From: Citrobacter sp. On2M
GTDB lineage: Bacteria > Pseudomonadota > Gammaproteobacteria > Enterobacterales > Enterobacteriaceae
Length of the DNA: 64,000 bases
Direction: 5' to 3'
Assembly: GCF_018035235.1 (NCBI RefSeq)
Contig: NZ_WPCV01000006.1
Span: 85,366-149,365, forward strand
The translations under genes were made by a program, and so were the position numbers. Positions 23,339-35,649 of the stretch are shown piece by piece. The notes under the pieces are model-generated. The model was given only the letters and a program-made list of their open reading frames with translations, did no database searches and was not told the origin of the DNA. Each line of letters begins with the position of its first letter. Within the stretch, counting starts at the first letter, position 1.

Positions 23339-24448
23339 TTAAACGCCCGGCTCTTGATGCAACCGACGACATGCAGTGCCATCCTCACGGAACAGATGGC
23401 AACGCTCTGGCGGCAGGCCGATAGCGAATGTGGCACCCTCTTGTACCAACACCACGTCGTTCTGGCGGTAAACCAGGTTTTGACGGATGGCGGGGATCTG
23501 GATATGAATTTGTGTTTCGTGACCAAGCTGCTCGACCACCTGCACTTCACCTTCGAGGGTGACATCGGCGATATCACTGGGCAGCAAATGCTCCGGACGG
23601 ATACCTAAAGACATGTTGGCGCCAACCTGCACCGCGTGGCTGTCTACCGGCAGCCATATTTGCTGGCGGTTGGGCAGTTCAACCTGCACCTGATCGATGG
23701 CCGTCCCGGTAACTTTCACCGGCAGGAAGTTCATCTTCGGCGAGCCAATAAACCCGGCAACAAAGCGGTCAGCCGGGTAATGGTACAGCTCCAACGGTTT
23801 ACCAACCTGCGCCACGCGCCCCGCATCCAGCACCACGATTTTGTCGGCCAGCGTCATCGCCTCGACCTGATCGTGGGTGACGTAAATCATCGTGCGGCCA
23901 AGACGTTTATGCAGACGGGAAATTTCAATGCGCATCTGTACGCGCAGTGCTGCATCGAGGTTGGAGAGAGGTTCATCGAGCAGAAATACGCGCGGTTCAG
24001 CGACCAACGTACGACCAATCGCCACGCGCTGACGTTGTCCGCCGGAAAGTGCTTTCGGTTTACGCTCCAGCAGATGGGCCAGTTGCAGAACTTCCGCCAC
24101 CTGATTCACGCGCTGGTTCATCACCTCTTTTTTTGCGCCAGCCAGCTTGAGGCCGAACGACATATTTTCCGCAACGGATAAATGGGGATACAACGCGTAG
24201 GACTGAAAGACCATGCCCACACCGCGTTCGGCGGGCGGAATGTCGTTCATCCGGGTCTCACCGATAAACAGGTCGCCACTGGTGATGGTTTCAAGTCCGG
24301 CGATCATACGCAGCAAGGTCGACTTACCACAGCCTGACGGTCCGACAAACACCACGAACTCCCCTTCGTGAATGTCGAGATTGATATCTTTTGATACCAC
24401 CACGTCACCCCAGGCTTTCGTTACATTACGCAGCTGTACGCTCGCCAT
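23339..24448 (-). CDS. malK: Maltose/maltodextrin ABC transporter ATPase
   Basis: MalK is the ATPase dimer that powers the MalFGK2 importer, binds MalT to keep it inactive, and is the target of EIIA-Glc inducer exclusion. The 369-residue protein has Walker [10 protein letters not shown], the [15 protein letters not shown] signature, Walker [13 protein letters not shown] and a C-terminal OB-type regulatory domain. It is two residues shorter than E. coli MalK, within the regulatory domain. It is the first gene of malK-lamB-malM, divergent from malEFG. Confidence 0.98.
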   Translation of the reverse strand: MASVQLRNVTKAWGDVVVSKDINLDIHEGEFVVFVGPSGCGKSTLLRMIAGLETITSGDLFIGETRMNDIPPAERGVGMVFQSYALYPHLSVAENMSFGLKLAGAKKEVMNQRVNQVAEVLQLAHLLERKPKALSGGQRQRVAIGRTLVAEPRVFLLDEPLSNLDAALRVQMRIEISRLHKRLGRTMIYVTHDQVEAMTLADKIVVLDAGRVAQVGKPLELYHYPADRFVAGFIGSPKMNFLPVKVTGTAIDQVQVELPNRQQIWLPVDSHAVQVGANMSLGIRPEHLLPSDIADVTLEGEVQVVEQLGHETQIHIQIPAIRQNLVYRQNDVVLVQEGATFAIGLPPERCHLFREDGTACRRLHQEPGV

Positions 24449-25999
<1,551 letters not shown>

Positions 26000-26049
26000 T
26001 ACGGTTTCCCTTATTTCTTAGGGAATCAGGTTTATTGAATACGTTGTTA

Positions 26050-26165
26050 CGCGAAAGCATTCGCGCTACATCGAGGCGGCAAGGAGGCAAATCCCCAGGA
26101 GCTTACATAAGTAAGTGACTGGGGTGCGCTTCCGCAGCCAACAAAGAGGTAGTGCGAAGGATAAA
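26050..26165 (+). repeat. ERIC element between malE and malF
   Basis: CGAGGCGGCAAGGAGG, AAATCCCCAGGAGCTTACAT and AAGTAAGTGACTGGGGTGCG, then GCAGCCAAC, match the ERIC consensus including both arms of the central palindrome. It fills the 187-base malE-malF spacer, where E. coli carries REP elements instead. It may affect malE mRNA stability and the MalE:MalF ratio. Confidence 0.9.
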
Positions 26166-26186
26166 GCGTAAAGAGGATTGAACCCC

Positions 26187-27731
26187 ATGGATGTCATTAA
26201 AAAGAAACACTGGTGGCAAAGCGACACGCTGAAATGGTCAGTGATAGGTCTGCTTGGGCTACTGGTCGGTTACCTTGTTGTTTTGATGTACGCTCAGGGG
26301 GAGTACCTGTTTGCCATCATGACGCTGATTTTAAGCTCTGCTGGCCTGTATATTTTCGCTAACCGCAAAACCTATGCCTGGCGCTATGTTTACCCGGGCG
26401 TTGCCGGTATGGGGCTGTTTGTCCTGTTTCCGCTGATTTGTACGATCACAATTGCCTTTACCAACTACAGCAGCACCAACCAGTTGACCTTTGAACGTGC
26501 TCAGGAAGTCCTGATGGATCGTTCTTATCAGGCTGGGAAAACCTACAACTTTGGTCTGTATCCGGTGGGTGCGGAGTGGCAACTGGCCCTCACCGACGGT
26601 GAAACCGGCAAGAATTATGTTTCCGACGCCTTTAAATTTGGCGGCGAACAGAAACTGCAACTGAAAGAAACGGATGCCTTGCCAGCGGGCGAGCGTGGGA
26701 CGCTGCGCATCATCACGCAGAATCGCCAGGCGCTGAACCAACTGACCGCCATCCTGCCGGATGAAAGCAAAGTGATTATGAGCTCGTTGCGCCAGTTCTC
26801 CGGCACGCAGCCACTTTATACGCTCGCTGATGACGGTACGCTCACCAACAACCAGAGCGGCGTGAAATACCGTCCGAACAACGACATTGGTTATTACCAG
26901 GCGATTAACGCCGACGGTAGTTGGGGTGCAGAAAAGTTAAGCCCTGGCTATACCGTGACCATCGGCTGGGATAACTTCACCCGCGTATTTACCGACGAAG
27001 GTATCCAGAAACCGTTTTTCGCCATCTTTGTCTGGACGGTGGTCTTCTCCGTTCTGACCGTGATCCTCACCGTGGCCGTCGGGATGGTGCTGGCTTGTCT
27101 CGTACAGTGGGAGTCACTCAAAGGCAAAGCGATTTACCGTGTGCTGCTTATCCTGCCGTACGCTGTGCCGTCGTTTATCTCGATTCTGATTTTCAAAGGG
27201 CTGTTCAACCAGAGCTTTGGTGAAATCAACATGATGCTGAGCGCACTGTTTGGCATCAAACCGGCCTGGTTCAGCGACCCTACCACCGCACGCTCGATGA
27301 TTATTATCGTCAATACCTGGCTGGGTTATCCGTACATGATGATCCTGTGCATGGGTCTGTTGAAAGCGATTCCTGACGATTTATATGAAGCCTCGGCGAT
27401 GGACGGCGCTGGCCCGTTCCAGAACTTCTTTAAGATTACGCTACCGCTGCTGATTAAACCGCTGACACCGCTGATGATTGCCAGCTTCGCCTTTAACTTT
27501 AACAACTTCGTGCTGATCCAACTGTTGACCAACGGTGGCCCGGACCGTCTTGGCACCACCACGCCAGCAGGCTATACCGACCTGCTCGTGAGCTACACCT
27601 ACCGTATCGCCTTTGAAGGCGGCGGCGGTCAGGACTTCGGTCTGGCAGCGGCGATTGCCACGCTGATCTTCCTGCTGGTGGGTGCGCTGGCGATTGTTAA
27701 CCTGAAAGCCACACGAATGAAGTTTGATTAA
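26187..27731 (+). CDS. malF: Maltose ABC transporter permease MalF
   Basis: MalF is one of the two membrane subunits of MalFGK2. The 514-residue protein has eight expected transmembrane helices, the large periplasmic P2 loop (about residues 95-275) that contacts MalE, and the cytoplasmic EAA motif [23 protein letters not shown] that docks on MalK. The start [13 protein letters not shown] matches E. coli; the longer in-frame start is not needed. It is followed after 14 bases by malG. Confidence 0.98.
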   Translation: MDVIKKKHWWQSDTLKWSVIGLLGLLVGYLVVLMYAQGEYLFAIMTLILSSAGLYIFANRKTYAWRYVYPGVAGMGLFVLFPLICTITIAFTNYSSTNQLTFERAQEVLMDRSYQAGKTYNFGLYPVGAEWQLALTDGETGKNYVSDAFKFGGEQKLQLKETDALPAGERGTLRIITQNRQALNQLTAILPDESKVIMSSLRQFSGTQPLYTLADDGTLTNNQSGVKYRPNNDIGYYQAINADGSWGAEKLSPGYTVTIGWDNFTRVFTDEGIQKPFFAIFVWTVVFSVLTVILTVAVGMVLACLVQWESLKGKAIYRVLLILPYAVPSFISILIFKGLFNQSFGEINMMLSALFGIKPAWFSDPTTARSMIIIVNTWLGYPYMMILCMGLLKAIPDDLYEASAMDGAGPFQNFFKITLPLLIKPLTPLMIASFAFNFNNFVLIQLLTNGGPDRLGTTTPAGYTDLLVSYTYRIAFEGGGGQDFGLAAAIATLIFLLVGALAIVNLKATRMKFD

Positions 27732-27745
27732 GGGAGACAACGAAC

Positions 27746-28636
27746 ATGGCTATGGTACAACCCAAATCTCAGAAACTGCGTCTCTTAACAACGCACCTGC
27801 TGTTGCTGATTTTCATCGCAGCGATCATGTTCCCGCTGCTGATGGTTATCGCTATCTCGCTGCGCGAAGGTAACTTCGCCACCGGTAGCCTGATCCCGGA
27901 AAACATCTCCTGGGAACACTGGAAACTGGCGCTGGGCTTTAGCGTTGAGCACGCAGATGGCCGTGTGACGCCGCCGCCGTTCCCGGTACTGCTGTGGCTG
28001 TGGAACTCAGTGAAAGTGGCCACCATTACCGCGATCGGTATTGTGACGCTTTCCACCACCTGTGCTTACGCCTTTGCCCGTATGCGCTTCCCCGGTAAAG
28101 CAACCCTGCTTAAAGGGATGCTGATTTTCCAGATGTTCCCGGCGGTGCTGTCTCTGGTCGCGTTATATGCCTTGTTTGACCGCCTGGGCCAGTACATTCC
28201 GTTTATTGGTCTGAACACTCACGGCGGCGTGATCTTCGCCTATCTTGGCGGTATTGCGCTGCATGTGTGGACGATTAAGGGCTATTTCGAAACCATCGAT
28301 GGTTCGCTGGAAGAAGCGGCATCGTTGGACGGCGCGACGCCGTGGCAGGCATTCCGCCTGGTGCTGCTGCCGCTTTCCGTTCCGATTCTGGCGGTGGTGT
28401 TTATTCTGTCATTCATTGCCGCTATTACCGAAGTACCGGTCGCGTCACTGCTGCTGCGTGATGTGAACAGCTACACCCTTGCGGTAGGTATGCAGCAGTA
28501 CCTCAATCCACAGAACTATTTGTGGGGCGACTTTGCCGCCGCAGCTGTACTTTCAGCCATTCCGATCACACTGGTGTTCCTGCTGGCACAACGCTGGCTG
28601 GTCAACGGCCTGACGGCAGGTGGTGTGAAAGGTTAA
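27746..28636 (+). CDS. malG: Maltose ABC transporter permease MalG
   Basis: MalG is the second membrane subunit of MalFGK2. The 296-residue protein has six transmembrane helices and the EAA motif [22 protein letters not shown]; its C-terminal tail (LTAGGVKG) reaches into the MalK dimer in the known structure. Its length matches E. coli MalG exactly. It is the last gene of the malEFG operon. Confidence 0.98.
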   Translation: MAMVQPKSQKLRLLTTHLLLLIFIAAIMFPLLMVIAISLREGNFATGSLIPENISWEHWKLALGFSVEHADGRVTPPPFPVLLWLWNSVKVATITAIGIVTLSTTCAYAFARMRFPGKATLLKGMLIFQMFPAVLSLVALYALFDRLGQYIPFIGLNTHGGVIFAYLGGIALHVWTIKGYFETIDGSLEEAASLDGATPWQAFRLVLLPLSVPILAVVFILSFIAAITEVPVASLLLRDVNSYTLAVGMQQYLNPQNYLWGDFAAAAVLSAIPITLVFLLAQRWLVNGLTAGGVKG

Positions 28637-28717
28637 GTTTTACCGAAGTAAACGCCCGGCAACGGGCAAGCCACTGCAACCCTCAACTTATGTTATCCCA
28701 ACCTGTGACTGTTATTC

Positions 28718-28743
28718 GGCGCTCTACGGAGCGCCCTTTTTTT
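28718..28743 (+). terminator. Terminator of malEFG (possible 3' UTR sRNA end)
   Basis: GGCGCTC-TACG-GAGCGCC followed by CTTTTTTT is a strong intrinsic terminator about 80 bases past malG. In E. coli a small RNA (MalH) is reported from the malG 3' UTR; the 80-base segment here could be its counterpart, but that is inference only. Confidence 0.88.
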
Positions 28744-28839
28744 ATGTTATTTTGCATTACGCTTACGATTATTTCCTTTCGTGCTCCCCATCACTGCAAT
28801 TATATTTTGCGCCTGAAAATGAACTAATTAAACGGAATT

Positions 28840-28959
28840 AAGATCACAGAAAAGACAAAACGTAATTGCAATGTAAAAAATGATAATTGTCTTCCCTGCC
28901 TGTTAAATTCACCATCACGGCACTGATCAAAAGAGCTGTACCCTCTAAGGCAGGTCTGA
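28840..28959 (+). promoter_or_regulatory. Probable xylE control region (XylR-type site)
   Basis: The 323-base malG-xylE spacer holds the mal terminator and an A/T-rich stretch. AAAACGTAATTGCAATG at about 28857-28873 and ATGATAATTGTCTTCC at about 28880-28895 form a direct-repeat-like pair resembling XylR sites upstream of E. coli xylose genes. AAGGCAGG just before the ATG is a weak ribosome-binding site. The assignment to XylR is by resemblance only. Confidence 0.45.
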
Positions 28960-30435
28960 ATGAACACTCAATATAATTCTAGTTATATTTTTTCGATTAC
29001 ATTAGTCGCAACTTTAGGAGGACTATTATTCGGTTACGACACTGCTGTCATATCCGGAACGGTAGAATCCTTAAATACCGTATTTGTCGCTCCACAACAC
29101 TTAAGTGAATCCGCCGCCAACTCATTGTTGGGTTTTTGCGTCGCCAGCGCGTTGATTGGCTGCATCATCGGCGGTGCGCTGGGCGGCTATTGTAGTAACC
29201 GCTTTGGTCGTCGGGACTCGCTGAAAATCGCGGCCCTGCTTTTTTTTATTTCCGGTATTGGTTCCGCCTGGCCTGAATTAGGCTTTACCACGATTAATCC
29301 AGATAACGCCGTACCCGTTTATTTGGCCGGATACGTTCCCGAATTTGTTATTTATCGTATCATTGGTGGTATTGGCGTAGGTTTAGCCTCGATGCTCTCA
29401 CCAATGTATATTGCCGAACTGGCCCCCGCACACATTCGTGGGAAACTGGTCTCGTTTAACCAGTTCGCCATTATTTTTGGTCAACTATTAGTGTATTGCG
29501 TTAACTATTTCATCGCGCGTTCAGGCGACGCTAACTGGCTGAATACCGATGGCTGGCGATATATGTTTGCGTCAGAAAGTATTCCCGCCCTGCTGTTTTT
29601 ACTGCTGCTGTACACCGTACCAGAAAGCCCGCGCTGGCTGATGGCGCGTGGTCGACACGAACAAGCAGAAGGTATTCTGCGCAAGATTATGGGTAGCACA
29701 CTCGCCACTCAGGCCATGCAGGAGATCAATCAGTCTCTGGAACATGGTCGCAAAACCGGTGGTCGCCTGCTGATGTTTGGTGCAGGCGTTATCGTCATCG
29801 GCGTAATGCTTTCCATTTTCCAACAGTTCGTCGGTATCAACGTCGTGCTGTACTACGCCCCGGAGGTGTTTAAAACGCTGGGAGCCAGTACCGATGTGGC
29901 GCTGCTGCAGACCATTATTGTCGGCGTGATCAACCTGAGCTTTACCGTATTGGCGATCATGACGGTGGATAAATTTGGTCGCAAACCGCTGCAAATTATT
30001 GGCGCCTTAGGTATGGCCATTGGTATGTTCAGTCTCGGTACTGCGTTTTACACCCAGGCTTCCGGGCTGATAGCGCTGCTGTCGATGCTGTTTTACGTCG
30101 CCGCATTCGCCATGTCCTGGGGGCCGGTTTGCTGGGTGCTGTTGGCCGAAATTTTCCCCAATGCGATTCGTGGCAAGGCACTCGCCATTGCGGTTGCCGC
30201 TCAATGGCTGGCAAACTACTTCGTTTCCTGGACCTTCCCGATGATGGACAAAAATTCGTGGCTGGTTTCCCATTTCCACAACGGTTTTTCCTACTGGATC
30301 TACGGTTGTATGGGCATTCTGGCAGCCTTGTTTATGTGGCGGTTCGTACCGGAAACCAAGGGCAAAACGCTGGAAGAACTTGAACAACTGTGGGAGCCCG
30401 CAGCAGAGAAAGCGAAACCTGCCTCTGCGCAGTAA
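28960..30435 (+). CDS. xylE: D-xylose:H+ symporter
   Basis: XylE is a major-facilitator sugar porter that imports D-xylose with a proton, the bacterial homologue of GLUT transporters. The 491-residue protein has 12 predicted helices and sugar-porter signatures: GGLLFGYDTAVISG, NRFGRRDSLK, PESPRWLM, QQFVGINVVLYYAPEVF, DKFGRKPL and PETKGKTLEELE. It matches E. coli XylE apart from the last 20 residues. The location between malG and psiE is as in E. coli K-12. Confidence 0.98.
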   Translation: MNTQYNSSYIFSITLVATLGGLLFGYDTAVISGTVESLNTVFVAPQHLSESAANSLLGFCVASALIGCIIGGALGGYCSNRFGRRDSLKIAALLFFISGIGSAWPELGFTTINPDNAVPVYLAGYVPEFVIYRIIGGIGVGLASMLSPMYIAELAPAHIRGKLVSFNQFAIIFGQLLVYCVNYFIARSGDANWLNTDGWRYMFASESIPALLFLLLLYTVPESPRWLMARGRHEQAEGILRKIMGSTLATQAMQEINQSLEHGRKTGGRLLMFGAGVIVIGVMLSIFQQFVGINVVLYYAPEVFKTLGASTDVALLQTIIVGVINLSFTVLAIMTVDKFGRKPLQIIGALGMAIGMFSLGTAFYTQASGLIALLSMLFYVAAFAMSWGPVCWVLLAEIFPNAIRGKALAIAVAAQWLANYFVSWTFPMMDKNSWLVSHFHNGFSYWIYGCMGILAALFMWRFVPETKGKTLEELEQLWEPAAEKAKPASAQ

Positions 30436-30446
30436 CCCTGACCATC

Positions 30447-30481
30447 AACACGCCGCAGCCCGAATGCGGCGTGTTGTTTTT
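30447..30481. terminator. Terminator between xylE and psiE
   Basis: AACACGCCGCA/TGCGGCGTGTT with a 7-base loop, followed by GTTTTTTA on the plus strand, separates the convergent xylE and psiE genes. Confidence 0.9.
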
Positions 30482-30891
30482 TACTCTCGCTTCAGCCGTT
30501 TGGAATTACACAGCCACAGGGTGATCACCAGCAGCAGGATCGCCGCAGAATAGATCAGCACATCCATCGGCGCTTTATGATCGACGATGATCAACCGCAC
30601 AATCGCGGTGATCCCGATATAGACAAAGTAGCGCAACGGAAAGTGAAACCCTGACTGAAAGTACTTCACAATCAACGCGATAAACTCAAAGTACAGGAAG
30701 TAAACCACCAGCCCTTCCACCAGTTCATATTTGCTGGTTTGTTCCGGCGCGAACAGCACATCCGCCAGATGCAGCGTTTCTTTCCCGAGGAATACGACCA
30801 GGATCAGGCCCAGACTCAGCAGTCCCAGATTCAACACGGTCTGTAAAATGGTGGAGATAAACTCCACGCGCGGACGAGATAGCGACGTCAT
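30481..30891 (-). CDS. psiE: Phosphate-starvation-inducible protein PsiE
   Basis: PsiE is a small inner-membrane protein induced by phosphate starvation through PhoB and repressed by cAMP-CRP in E. coli; its function is unknown. The 136-residue protein has four hydrophobic segments, including [19 protein letters not shown] and [17 protein letters not shown]. The length matches E. coli. A CRP-like site is visible upstream. Confidence 0.95.
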   Translation of the reverse strand: MTSLSRPRVEFISTILQTVLNLGLLSLGLILVVFLGKETLHLADVLFAPEQTSKYELVEGLVVYFLYFEFIALIVKYFQSGFHFPLRYFVYIGITAIVRLIIVDHKAPMDVLIYSAAILLLVITLWLCNSKRLKRE

Positions 30892-30934
30892 AACAGCACC
30901 TCATACTCAGTGGCGAGGTTCCTGTATAACGCAA

Positions 30935-30957
30935 AAATGTGACAGAGATCTACATTT
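30935..30957 (-). promoter_or_regulatory. CRP-like site upstream of psiE
   Basis: AAATGTGACAGAGATCTACA is one good TGTGA half-site plus an imperfect second half, at 44-66 bases from the psiE start. CRP is a known regulator of psiE in E. coli. Confidence 0.5.
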
Positions 30958-31029
30958 TTTGTTTATGTTTTGTGCAAGAAAGGTCAACGGAGAATGATGA
31001 ATACCACGATACATTTCACAGGATGAATT

Positions 31030-31482
31030 ATGCAGCTAAGACAATCTGCTATCCGCAACGTGACCTGCGGTGAGAACGTGGTGATTTATGAACCCGCCAA
31101 TCTCTACGATTGCATATTGGGTGACAACGTTTTTGTCGGACCATTCGTTGAAATCCAGGGCAACACGCAGATTGGCGCAGACAGCAAAATTCAGTCGCAT
31201 ACCTTCATCTGCGAATATGTCACCCTCGGCGCCCGCTGTTTTATCGGGCATGGCGTGATGTTCGCCAACGATATGTTTCGCGGAGGAAAACCCAACGCCG
31301 ACCGCAACAGCTGGGGTCGCATTACGATTGGCGACGATGTTTCGATCGGCAGCGGGGCGACCATTCTGGCGGTCACTGTCTGCGATGGCGCGGTCATCGG
31401 CGCGGGCAGCGTAGTGACCAAATCGATCACCGAGAAAGGCGTGTATGCGGGAAACCCGGCAAAATTATTGCGCCGTTTATAA
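31030..31482 (+). CDS. Hexapeptide-repeat acyltransferase (WbpD/WlbB-like)
   Basis: The 150-residue protein is made almost entirely of left-handed beta-helix hexapeptide repeats (IGADSK, LGARCF, IGDDVS, IGSGAT, IGAGSV) with the active-site-like phrase GHGVMFANDMFRGG and the terminal YAGNPAKLLRRL. This resembles N-acetyltransferases that modify amino-sugar nucleotides for O-antigen or polysaccharide synthesis. It is absent from this position in E. coli K-12 as I recall it. It sits convergent to the yjbEFGH exopolysaccharide operon, which hints at polysaccharide acetylation, though no direct link is shown. It is followed by a REP-like hairpin. Confidence 0.8.
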   Translation: MQLRQSAIRNVTCGENVVIYEPANLYDCILGDNVFVGPFVEIQGNTQIGADSKIQSHTFICEYVTLGARCFIGHGVMFANDMFRGGKPNADRNSWGRITIGDDVSIGSGATILAVTVCDGAVIGAGSVVTKSITEKGVYAGNPAKLLRRL

Positions 31483-31483
31483 A

Positions 31484-31510
31484 GCCGGATGAGCGCAAGT
31501 CGCATCCGGC
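31484..31510. repeat. REP-like element
   Basis: GCCGGATG-N11-CATCCGGC forms a REP-type palindrome between the convergent acyltransferase gene and yjbH. Confidence 0.7.
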
Positions 31511-31516
31511 CATCAG

Positions 31517-33613
31517 TCAGCGGAAGTTTTCACTTCTGTCGCTGGTCATATCGTACAGACCAAACTTACGCCCAAGCTGCTGACCGCCATCGCGCGTTAA
31601 CGGCGTCCAGCCAATCGCCGCGCGACTGCGGATTGGGCCTGACGAGAACAGATCCAGCGGCACGGAAACGTACACCCCTTTAGTAAAATCACCTTCGCCA
31701 TACTCATCCGGCGAGGCGTTAGTGATAGTCGCATAACCACCCACCACGACACCGCTGTCGAAGCGTTTGGCGATCTCCAACGTTCCGCCCTTATCCCCGG
31801 CCAGATACTGACCCACGCTGGCTTTCACCAGCACATCCTGGGCGAAAGAAGGATTCCAGTACGCCGTCAAATGCCCGGTCTTCACGCTGTAGTCGGTGAA
31901 TTTCATCATGTCCTGCGCGCTACGCCAGTCACGCTGTTTCACGTAGTTGGCATCAACACCAAACGCCCAATCGCTGTCCAGCGGGCGATACAGCACTTCT
32001 GCCCCCGCCCCGCCATACATGGTCTCCAGATAGCCGCCGTACACCTGTCCGTAAAACCCGTTGCCGAGTGACTGGAAGTAGTTGGCCTGCAGGTTATTCA
32101 CGTAAACATCGTTTTGCACATAGTCACGTACATGGGTACGCACACGCGGCAAATGCGAATCCTGCGGCGGGTTGGTGTAGTTAAACTTGTCATAGTTATT
32201 GGCGAGGTTGGCGAACAAACTCCCGGTGGTCAGCAGATGATCGGTAACCCACCAATCCGCCGTACCCATCACGCCCAACTGATACATATAGAAATTTTCC
32301 GGGCCGCCCACCGACTGGTTAAGCACCGGATCGATGTGGAAATCGAAGCGCGACTTATCGATATACCAGCCCTGCTCGGTCGTTTTCGGCACCACCGGCT
32401 CCACGCGTTTTTGCGTCAGCTGAGTCTCATGGCCCAACGGTTCGCCTTCCAGATGGTGCTTCAGGCTGGAAACTTCTGTTTCGGTCGTCACCTGCGGCAA
32501 GTTAAGGCGATTTTCCGTAATACGGATCGTGCGGATCCCGTCTGGAAGATCGTTCATCACGATCCGGTTGGCACGCTCGATCCCCTCGCGCGAATCACGG
32601 TATTTCACCTGTTCGCCGGTTACATACAGCGTATCGCCCTGCACCTGGATTTTAGGATCCGCCAGCCCGGCATTGTATTTCAGCAGCGTTAGCTGATTCG
32701 CCACTACCGAATGTTGCAGGATGGCATCCTGCGGCTGCGGCTGATACTTCGGACGGGCGTTATCGTTATAGTGTGGTCGCAAGTCGTTAAAGTTAGTCCG
32801 CAGCGTGAACCCAAACATAAAGGTGTTCCCGCGCTCATAGCTGAGGTTAACGTCGGCCCAATCGGTGACGCGATAAATAGCGCCGACGTTAAACTTGCTC
32901 TTCTGATCCAGCTTGCCCGCAAAATCCTGCTGATAATTATTGCCCTCGTACTCCAGTTTCAGACGCAGCGGCTGCCAGGGTGTCTGATATTCCACGCCGC
33001 CAAACAGCGACGCCGGGCCGTGGAACATCTGGCTGCCGTCAATGGAACCCGCCTGCTTGTAACTGTTATCGCGATGACAGAATTTATCGCTGTATGAGCA
33101 AAACGGATTGCTGACGTTACCACTGGTCCCGAGGTATCCCCAGCCGAGACCGAGTGAGAAATCAAACGGTCCCCAGGCTTTGTTCGCCACAATATACTCC
33201 GCATCGAACAGGCCGGTTCCGCCAATATCGCGCGCGCCCACCGCCACCTGCGGCATCCAGTAGCTCTCTTCCCACAATCGCAGTTTAAGGTCGAAAGCCT
33301 TATCCTTGTAAGTCTGATCGCCTGAAAACGACTCCACGCTGCTGTATTTTTTAGTGCGCACATCGGTATAGCGCAGGGTCGTTTCCAGCCACGGAAACAG
33401 TTGCACCGACGCAGAGTAATAGCGGTACTGATCGTTATCGCGGTAGTTAAGGCTCATTTCGCCCTCACGCGCCATGCGTGCAGTTGGGGTTTGCAGCAGC
33501 CCTACGCCACCAAAATCAGACTGGGAAGGACCAATCGGCGCAGGATACGTTTCACCGTGACAGGCCGCGCTGATACCCAGCGCCAACAGGCTGAGCAGAT
33601 AAGTTTTTCTCAT
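31517..33613 (-). CDS. yjbH: YjbH outer-membrane lipoprotein-like beta-barrel
   Basis: YjbH is the last product of the Rcs-regulated yjbEFGH operon, which affects exopolysaccharide production; it is homologous to GfcD. The 698-residue protein has a signal peptide ([24 protein letters not shown], possibly a lipoprotein Cys at residue 18), then repeated amphipathic strands consistent with two beta-barrels, e.g. [26 protein letters not shown], and ends [10 protein letters not shown]. The start overlaps the yjbG stop codon by one base (TAATG), so translation is coupled. Confidence 0.94.
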   Translation of the reverse strand: MRKTYLLSLLALGISAACHGETYPAPIGPSQSDFGGVGLLQTPTARMAREGEMSLNYRDNDQYRYYSASVQLFPWLETTLRYTDVRTKKYSSVESFSGDQTYKDKAFDLKLRLWEESYWMPQVAVGARDIGGTGLFDAEYIVANKAWGPFDFSLGLGWGYLGTSGNVSNPFCSYSDKFCHRDNSYKQAGSIDGSQMFHGPASLFGGVEYQTPWQPLRLKLEYEGNNYQQDFAGKLDQKSKFNVGAIYRVTDWADVNLSYERGNTFMFGFTLRTNFNDLRPHYNDNARPKYQPQPQDAILQHSVVANQLTLLKYNAGLADPKIQVQGDTLYVTGEQVKYRDSREGIERANRIVMNDLPDGIRTIRITENRLNLPQVTTETEVSSLKHHLEGEPLGHETQLTQKRVEPVVPKTTEQGWYIDKSRFDFHIDPVLNQSVGGPENFYMYQLGVMGTADWWVTDHLLTTGSLFANLANNYDKFNYTNPPQDSHLPRVRTHVRDYVQNDVYVNNLQANYFQSLGNGFYGQVYGGYLETMYGGAGAEVLYRPLDSDWAFGVDANYVKQRDWRSAQDMMKFTDYSVKTGHLTAYWNPSFAQDVLVKASVGQYLAGDKGGTLEIAKRFDSGVVVGGYATITNASPDEYGEGDFTKGVYVSVPLDLFSSGPIRSRAAIGWTPLTRDGGQQLGRKFGLYDMTSDRSENFR

Positions 33614-34338
33614 TATTCGGGTATCCGCTGGGTCAGGGTGCGAAGAATGTCGGCATTGATTTCATCCGGGGTGCTGCTCCAGACAGATTCCGACAGCCCG
33701 ACAAAAATGATGCTGCCGGGCATCGGCTCAATATGACGTTTGTTCCAGTAGGCGACCGGTACTTTTTGTGTGCGTCCGTCGGGATAGACAACCCAGGCGT
33801 AGCTACGATCCGCGCCGCTGAGCCGATGCTGCCCATCGAGATAGCTGGCAACATCACGTCCGGGTATAAACGGCTGTTTACCCGAGTGGCTTAGCAAACC
33901 CAACAGCGTGATATCCGTGGGCTGCGGTCCGACCCACAGCGTGTAATTACCCTGCAACGGCGGGTTGCCTCGCTCACTGGTACGCACTACATCCGGGTCG
34001 AGATTAATTGTCTGCCTGCCGGTCACCTTCAGCGCCTGAATTTGCTGGCGTAATGCGTTGATAGCGCCACTTGCTTCAGCGCCCAACGTCACCAGGCGAG
34101 CCAGTAATGCCTGCTGCTGACGTTGTGCCTCAGTTGTTGCCCGCTCTTCGCTGATAACCGCGCCTGGCCACCAGCTATTGCTCAACCGCGGCTGTCCGAC
34201 CAGGTCGAGCAGATGTTCAGCCCCGGTCAGCGTTTTTGCTTCTGTGCTACCTGTCGTGATCACTTTTACACTGCCTACAGCAAAAACAGATGCCGCGCAC
34301 AGGCTGAATGTCAGCGCAGTAATCATTTGTTTCATCAT
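33613..34338 (-). CDS. yjbG: YjbG periplasmic polysaccharide-export-type protein
   Basis: YjbG (GfcC family) is a periplasmic protein of the yjbEFGH exopolysaccharide operon. The 241-residue precursor has a signal peptide ([20 protein letters not shown]) and the family core segments [22 protein letters not shown] and [21 protein letters not shown]. It overlaps yjbF by four bases (ATGA) and yjbH by one base, indicating a tightly coupled operon. Confidence 0.94.
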   Translation of the reverse strand: MMKQMITALTFSLCAASVFAVGSVKVITTGSTEAKTLTGAEHLLDLVGQPRLSNSWWPGAVISEERATTEAQRQQQALLARLVTLGAEASGAINALRQQIQALKVTGRQTINLDPDVVRTSERGNPPLQGNYTLWVGPQPTDITLLGLLSHSGKQPFIPGRDVASYLDGQHRLSGADRSYAWVVYPDGRTQKVPVAYWNKRHIEPMPGSIIFVGLSESVWSSTPDEINADILRTLTQRIPE

Positions 34339-34973
34339 GGTTTTGCCGCCTTAATCAGCGTAGTTTTCACCGGGAAGAAACCTGCGCCAAGATACTGTTC
34401 TGACTGGCGAATCATGCCGTCACTATCTACCCAGTAGCGGTTATGCCAGCGCGTTTGATCGGTGGTGACCTCTTCATCGAGGATCCGTACCGGCGTGTTA
34501 TCGCTGCCGACTTTGATGGTGTCTGCGCCATCCCAGGTGAAAACCGAGCGCGCGGTGGCATAGCGTACCTGCTGATGTTCAGTCCAGCCCATCGTGCGGG
34601 TCCACGTTGCGCCGTCGACTATCTGATTTGGCTTGATGAGCGGGTCTGCCGCCAGATTATTCACCTCGATCAGGTTGTCTGTACCGAGCTGTGTTTTCAC
34701 AATGCGCCCATGCTGCGTGACAAGAATGGCCCGATCCTGAGTCACCCATTTCTGCTGTCCGTTTTCTGCAAACGCGAGTACCACAAACAGTTGGGGACCG
34801 CCGTTGAGCTGCATGTACTGGCTGGCGTAAGGCATGTTTTGAATTTCATCGTCCGTCATCTGTACGCCGGGAGTACCAAACACGCTATCCCACAGCGAAT
34901 ACCCCAACCCTTCGGTGGTGGCTGAGCACGCCTGTAGTAACAGGCAAACCATTATGAGCGCTGGTCGCTTCAC
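34335..34973 (-). CDS. yjbF: YjbF lipoprotein
   Basis: YjbF (GfcB family) is a lipoprotein of the yjbEFGH operon. The 212-residue precursor starts at a GTG (34971-34973) encoding (M)KRPALIMVCLLLQACSATT; the lipobox LLQAC places the acylated Cys at about residue 16. GGAG lies 8 bases upstream of this GTG, and the length equals E. coli YjbF; a further in-frame start would add ten residues before the signal sequence. Confidence 0.93.
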   Translation of the reverse strand: MKRPALIMVCLLLQACSATTEGLGYSLWDSVFGTPGVQMTDDEIQNMPYASQYMQLNGGPQLFVVLAFAENGQQKWVTQDRAILVTQHGRIVKTQLGTDNLIEVNNLAADPLIKPNQIVDGATWTRTMGWTEHQQVRYATARSVFTWDGADTIKVGSDNTPVRILDEEVTTDQTRWHNRYWVDSDGMIRQSEQYLGAGFFPVKTTLIKAAKP

Positions 34974-35058
34974 GACGTTTCTCCGCAGCGGCAAAATAAC
35001 CACACCGAAGTGTGGTTATGGTTAATCCCCGTCATACTTCAGGGGCTACGTACTGGTG

Positions 35059-35301
35059 TTACTGGGTACTGGTGGTTGTCGTGGTGGTGGTTCCGGTATT
35101 AGAACCATCGCCGCCGCCGGTCGCCGCCAGGGCAACCCCCACCGCAGAACTTACGGTGCTCACGCTGGTCGCGGAGGAACTTCCCGCCGAAACCGACGCG
35201 GCAGCCGACCCTGCAGCCTCACCCACCTGAACGGGGGCGGCATAGACAGAGGTCACCGCAAGCGCAGATATAGCCCAAAGGCCATACAGAACTTTTTTCA
35301 T
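35059..35301 (-). CDS. yjbE: YjbE small secreted protein
   Basis: YjbE (GfcA-like) is the first gene of yjbEFGH. The 80-residue precursor has a signal peptide ending in VYA and a mature part made of Ala, Ser, Gly and Thr, ending in a run of seven threonines in [11 protein letters not shown]. The role is unknown. The ATG at 35301 (MKKVLYGLW) is used; the GTG one codon before is less likely. Confidence 0.9.
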   Translation of the reverse strand: MKKVLYGLWAISALAVTSVYAAPVQVGEAAGSAAASVSAGSSSATSVSTVSSAVGVALAATGGGDGSNTGTTTTTTTSTQ

Positions 35302-35304
35302 CAC

Positions 35305-35604
35305 AAATTCCCTTCATTGTATGAATGGAGATTTACCCAAAAGAATTTCGGGCGAGATCGAGTATACACAAGCGAAGTTTGTAAATTAGGTCGAGAGGGA
35401 ATTTAGGACAATTAGATAACGAGAGAAAAAATTATTAATAGCAAATAATAAAAACAAATTAATTCAAATAGTTAAAATATAATAGTAAAAACACAATATC
35501 CGGTAAATCTGAAAATATCAGAAACAGGATAACGGTGAATAAATTATTTTAGGATTAAGCTCAATTAAATTTTTAGGTAATAACGTGGAGAAGTGGAATT
35601 ATCT
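35305..35604. promoter_or_regulatory. AT-rich region upstream of yjbE
   Basis: About 300 bases with long A/T runs and no coding potential lie between yjbE and the pgi terminator. It must hold the yjbE promoter. In E. coli yjbE is activated by the Rcs phosphorelay; I could not identify an RcsAB box with confidence. The composition suggests H-NS silencing. Confidence 0.4.
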
Positions 35605-35634
35605 TATAAAAAAAGCTGATAATAATATCAGCTT
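35605..35634 (-). terminator. Terminator of pgi
   Basis: On the minus strand AAGCTGAT-ATTATT-ATCAGCTT is followed by TTTTTTTATAAG. It lies beyond the ERIC element, about 135 bases from the pgi stop codon, so the ERIC copy is transcribed as part of the pgi 3' UTR. Confidence 0.85.
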
Positions 35635-35649
35635 CTATCACAGGTAATC

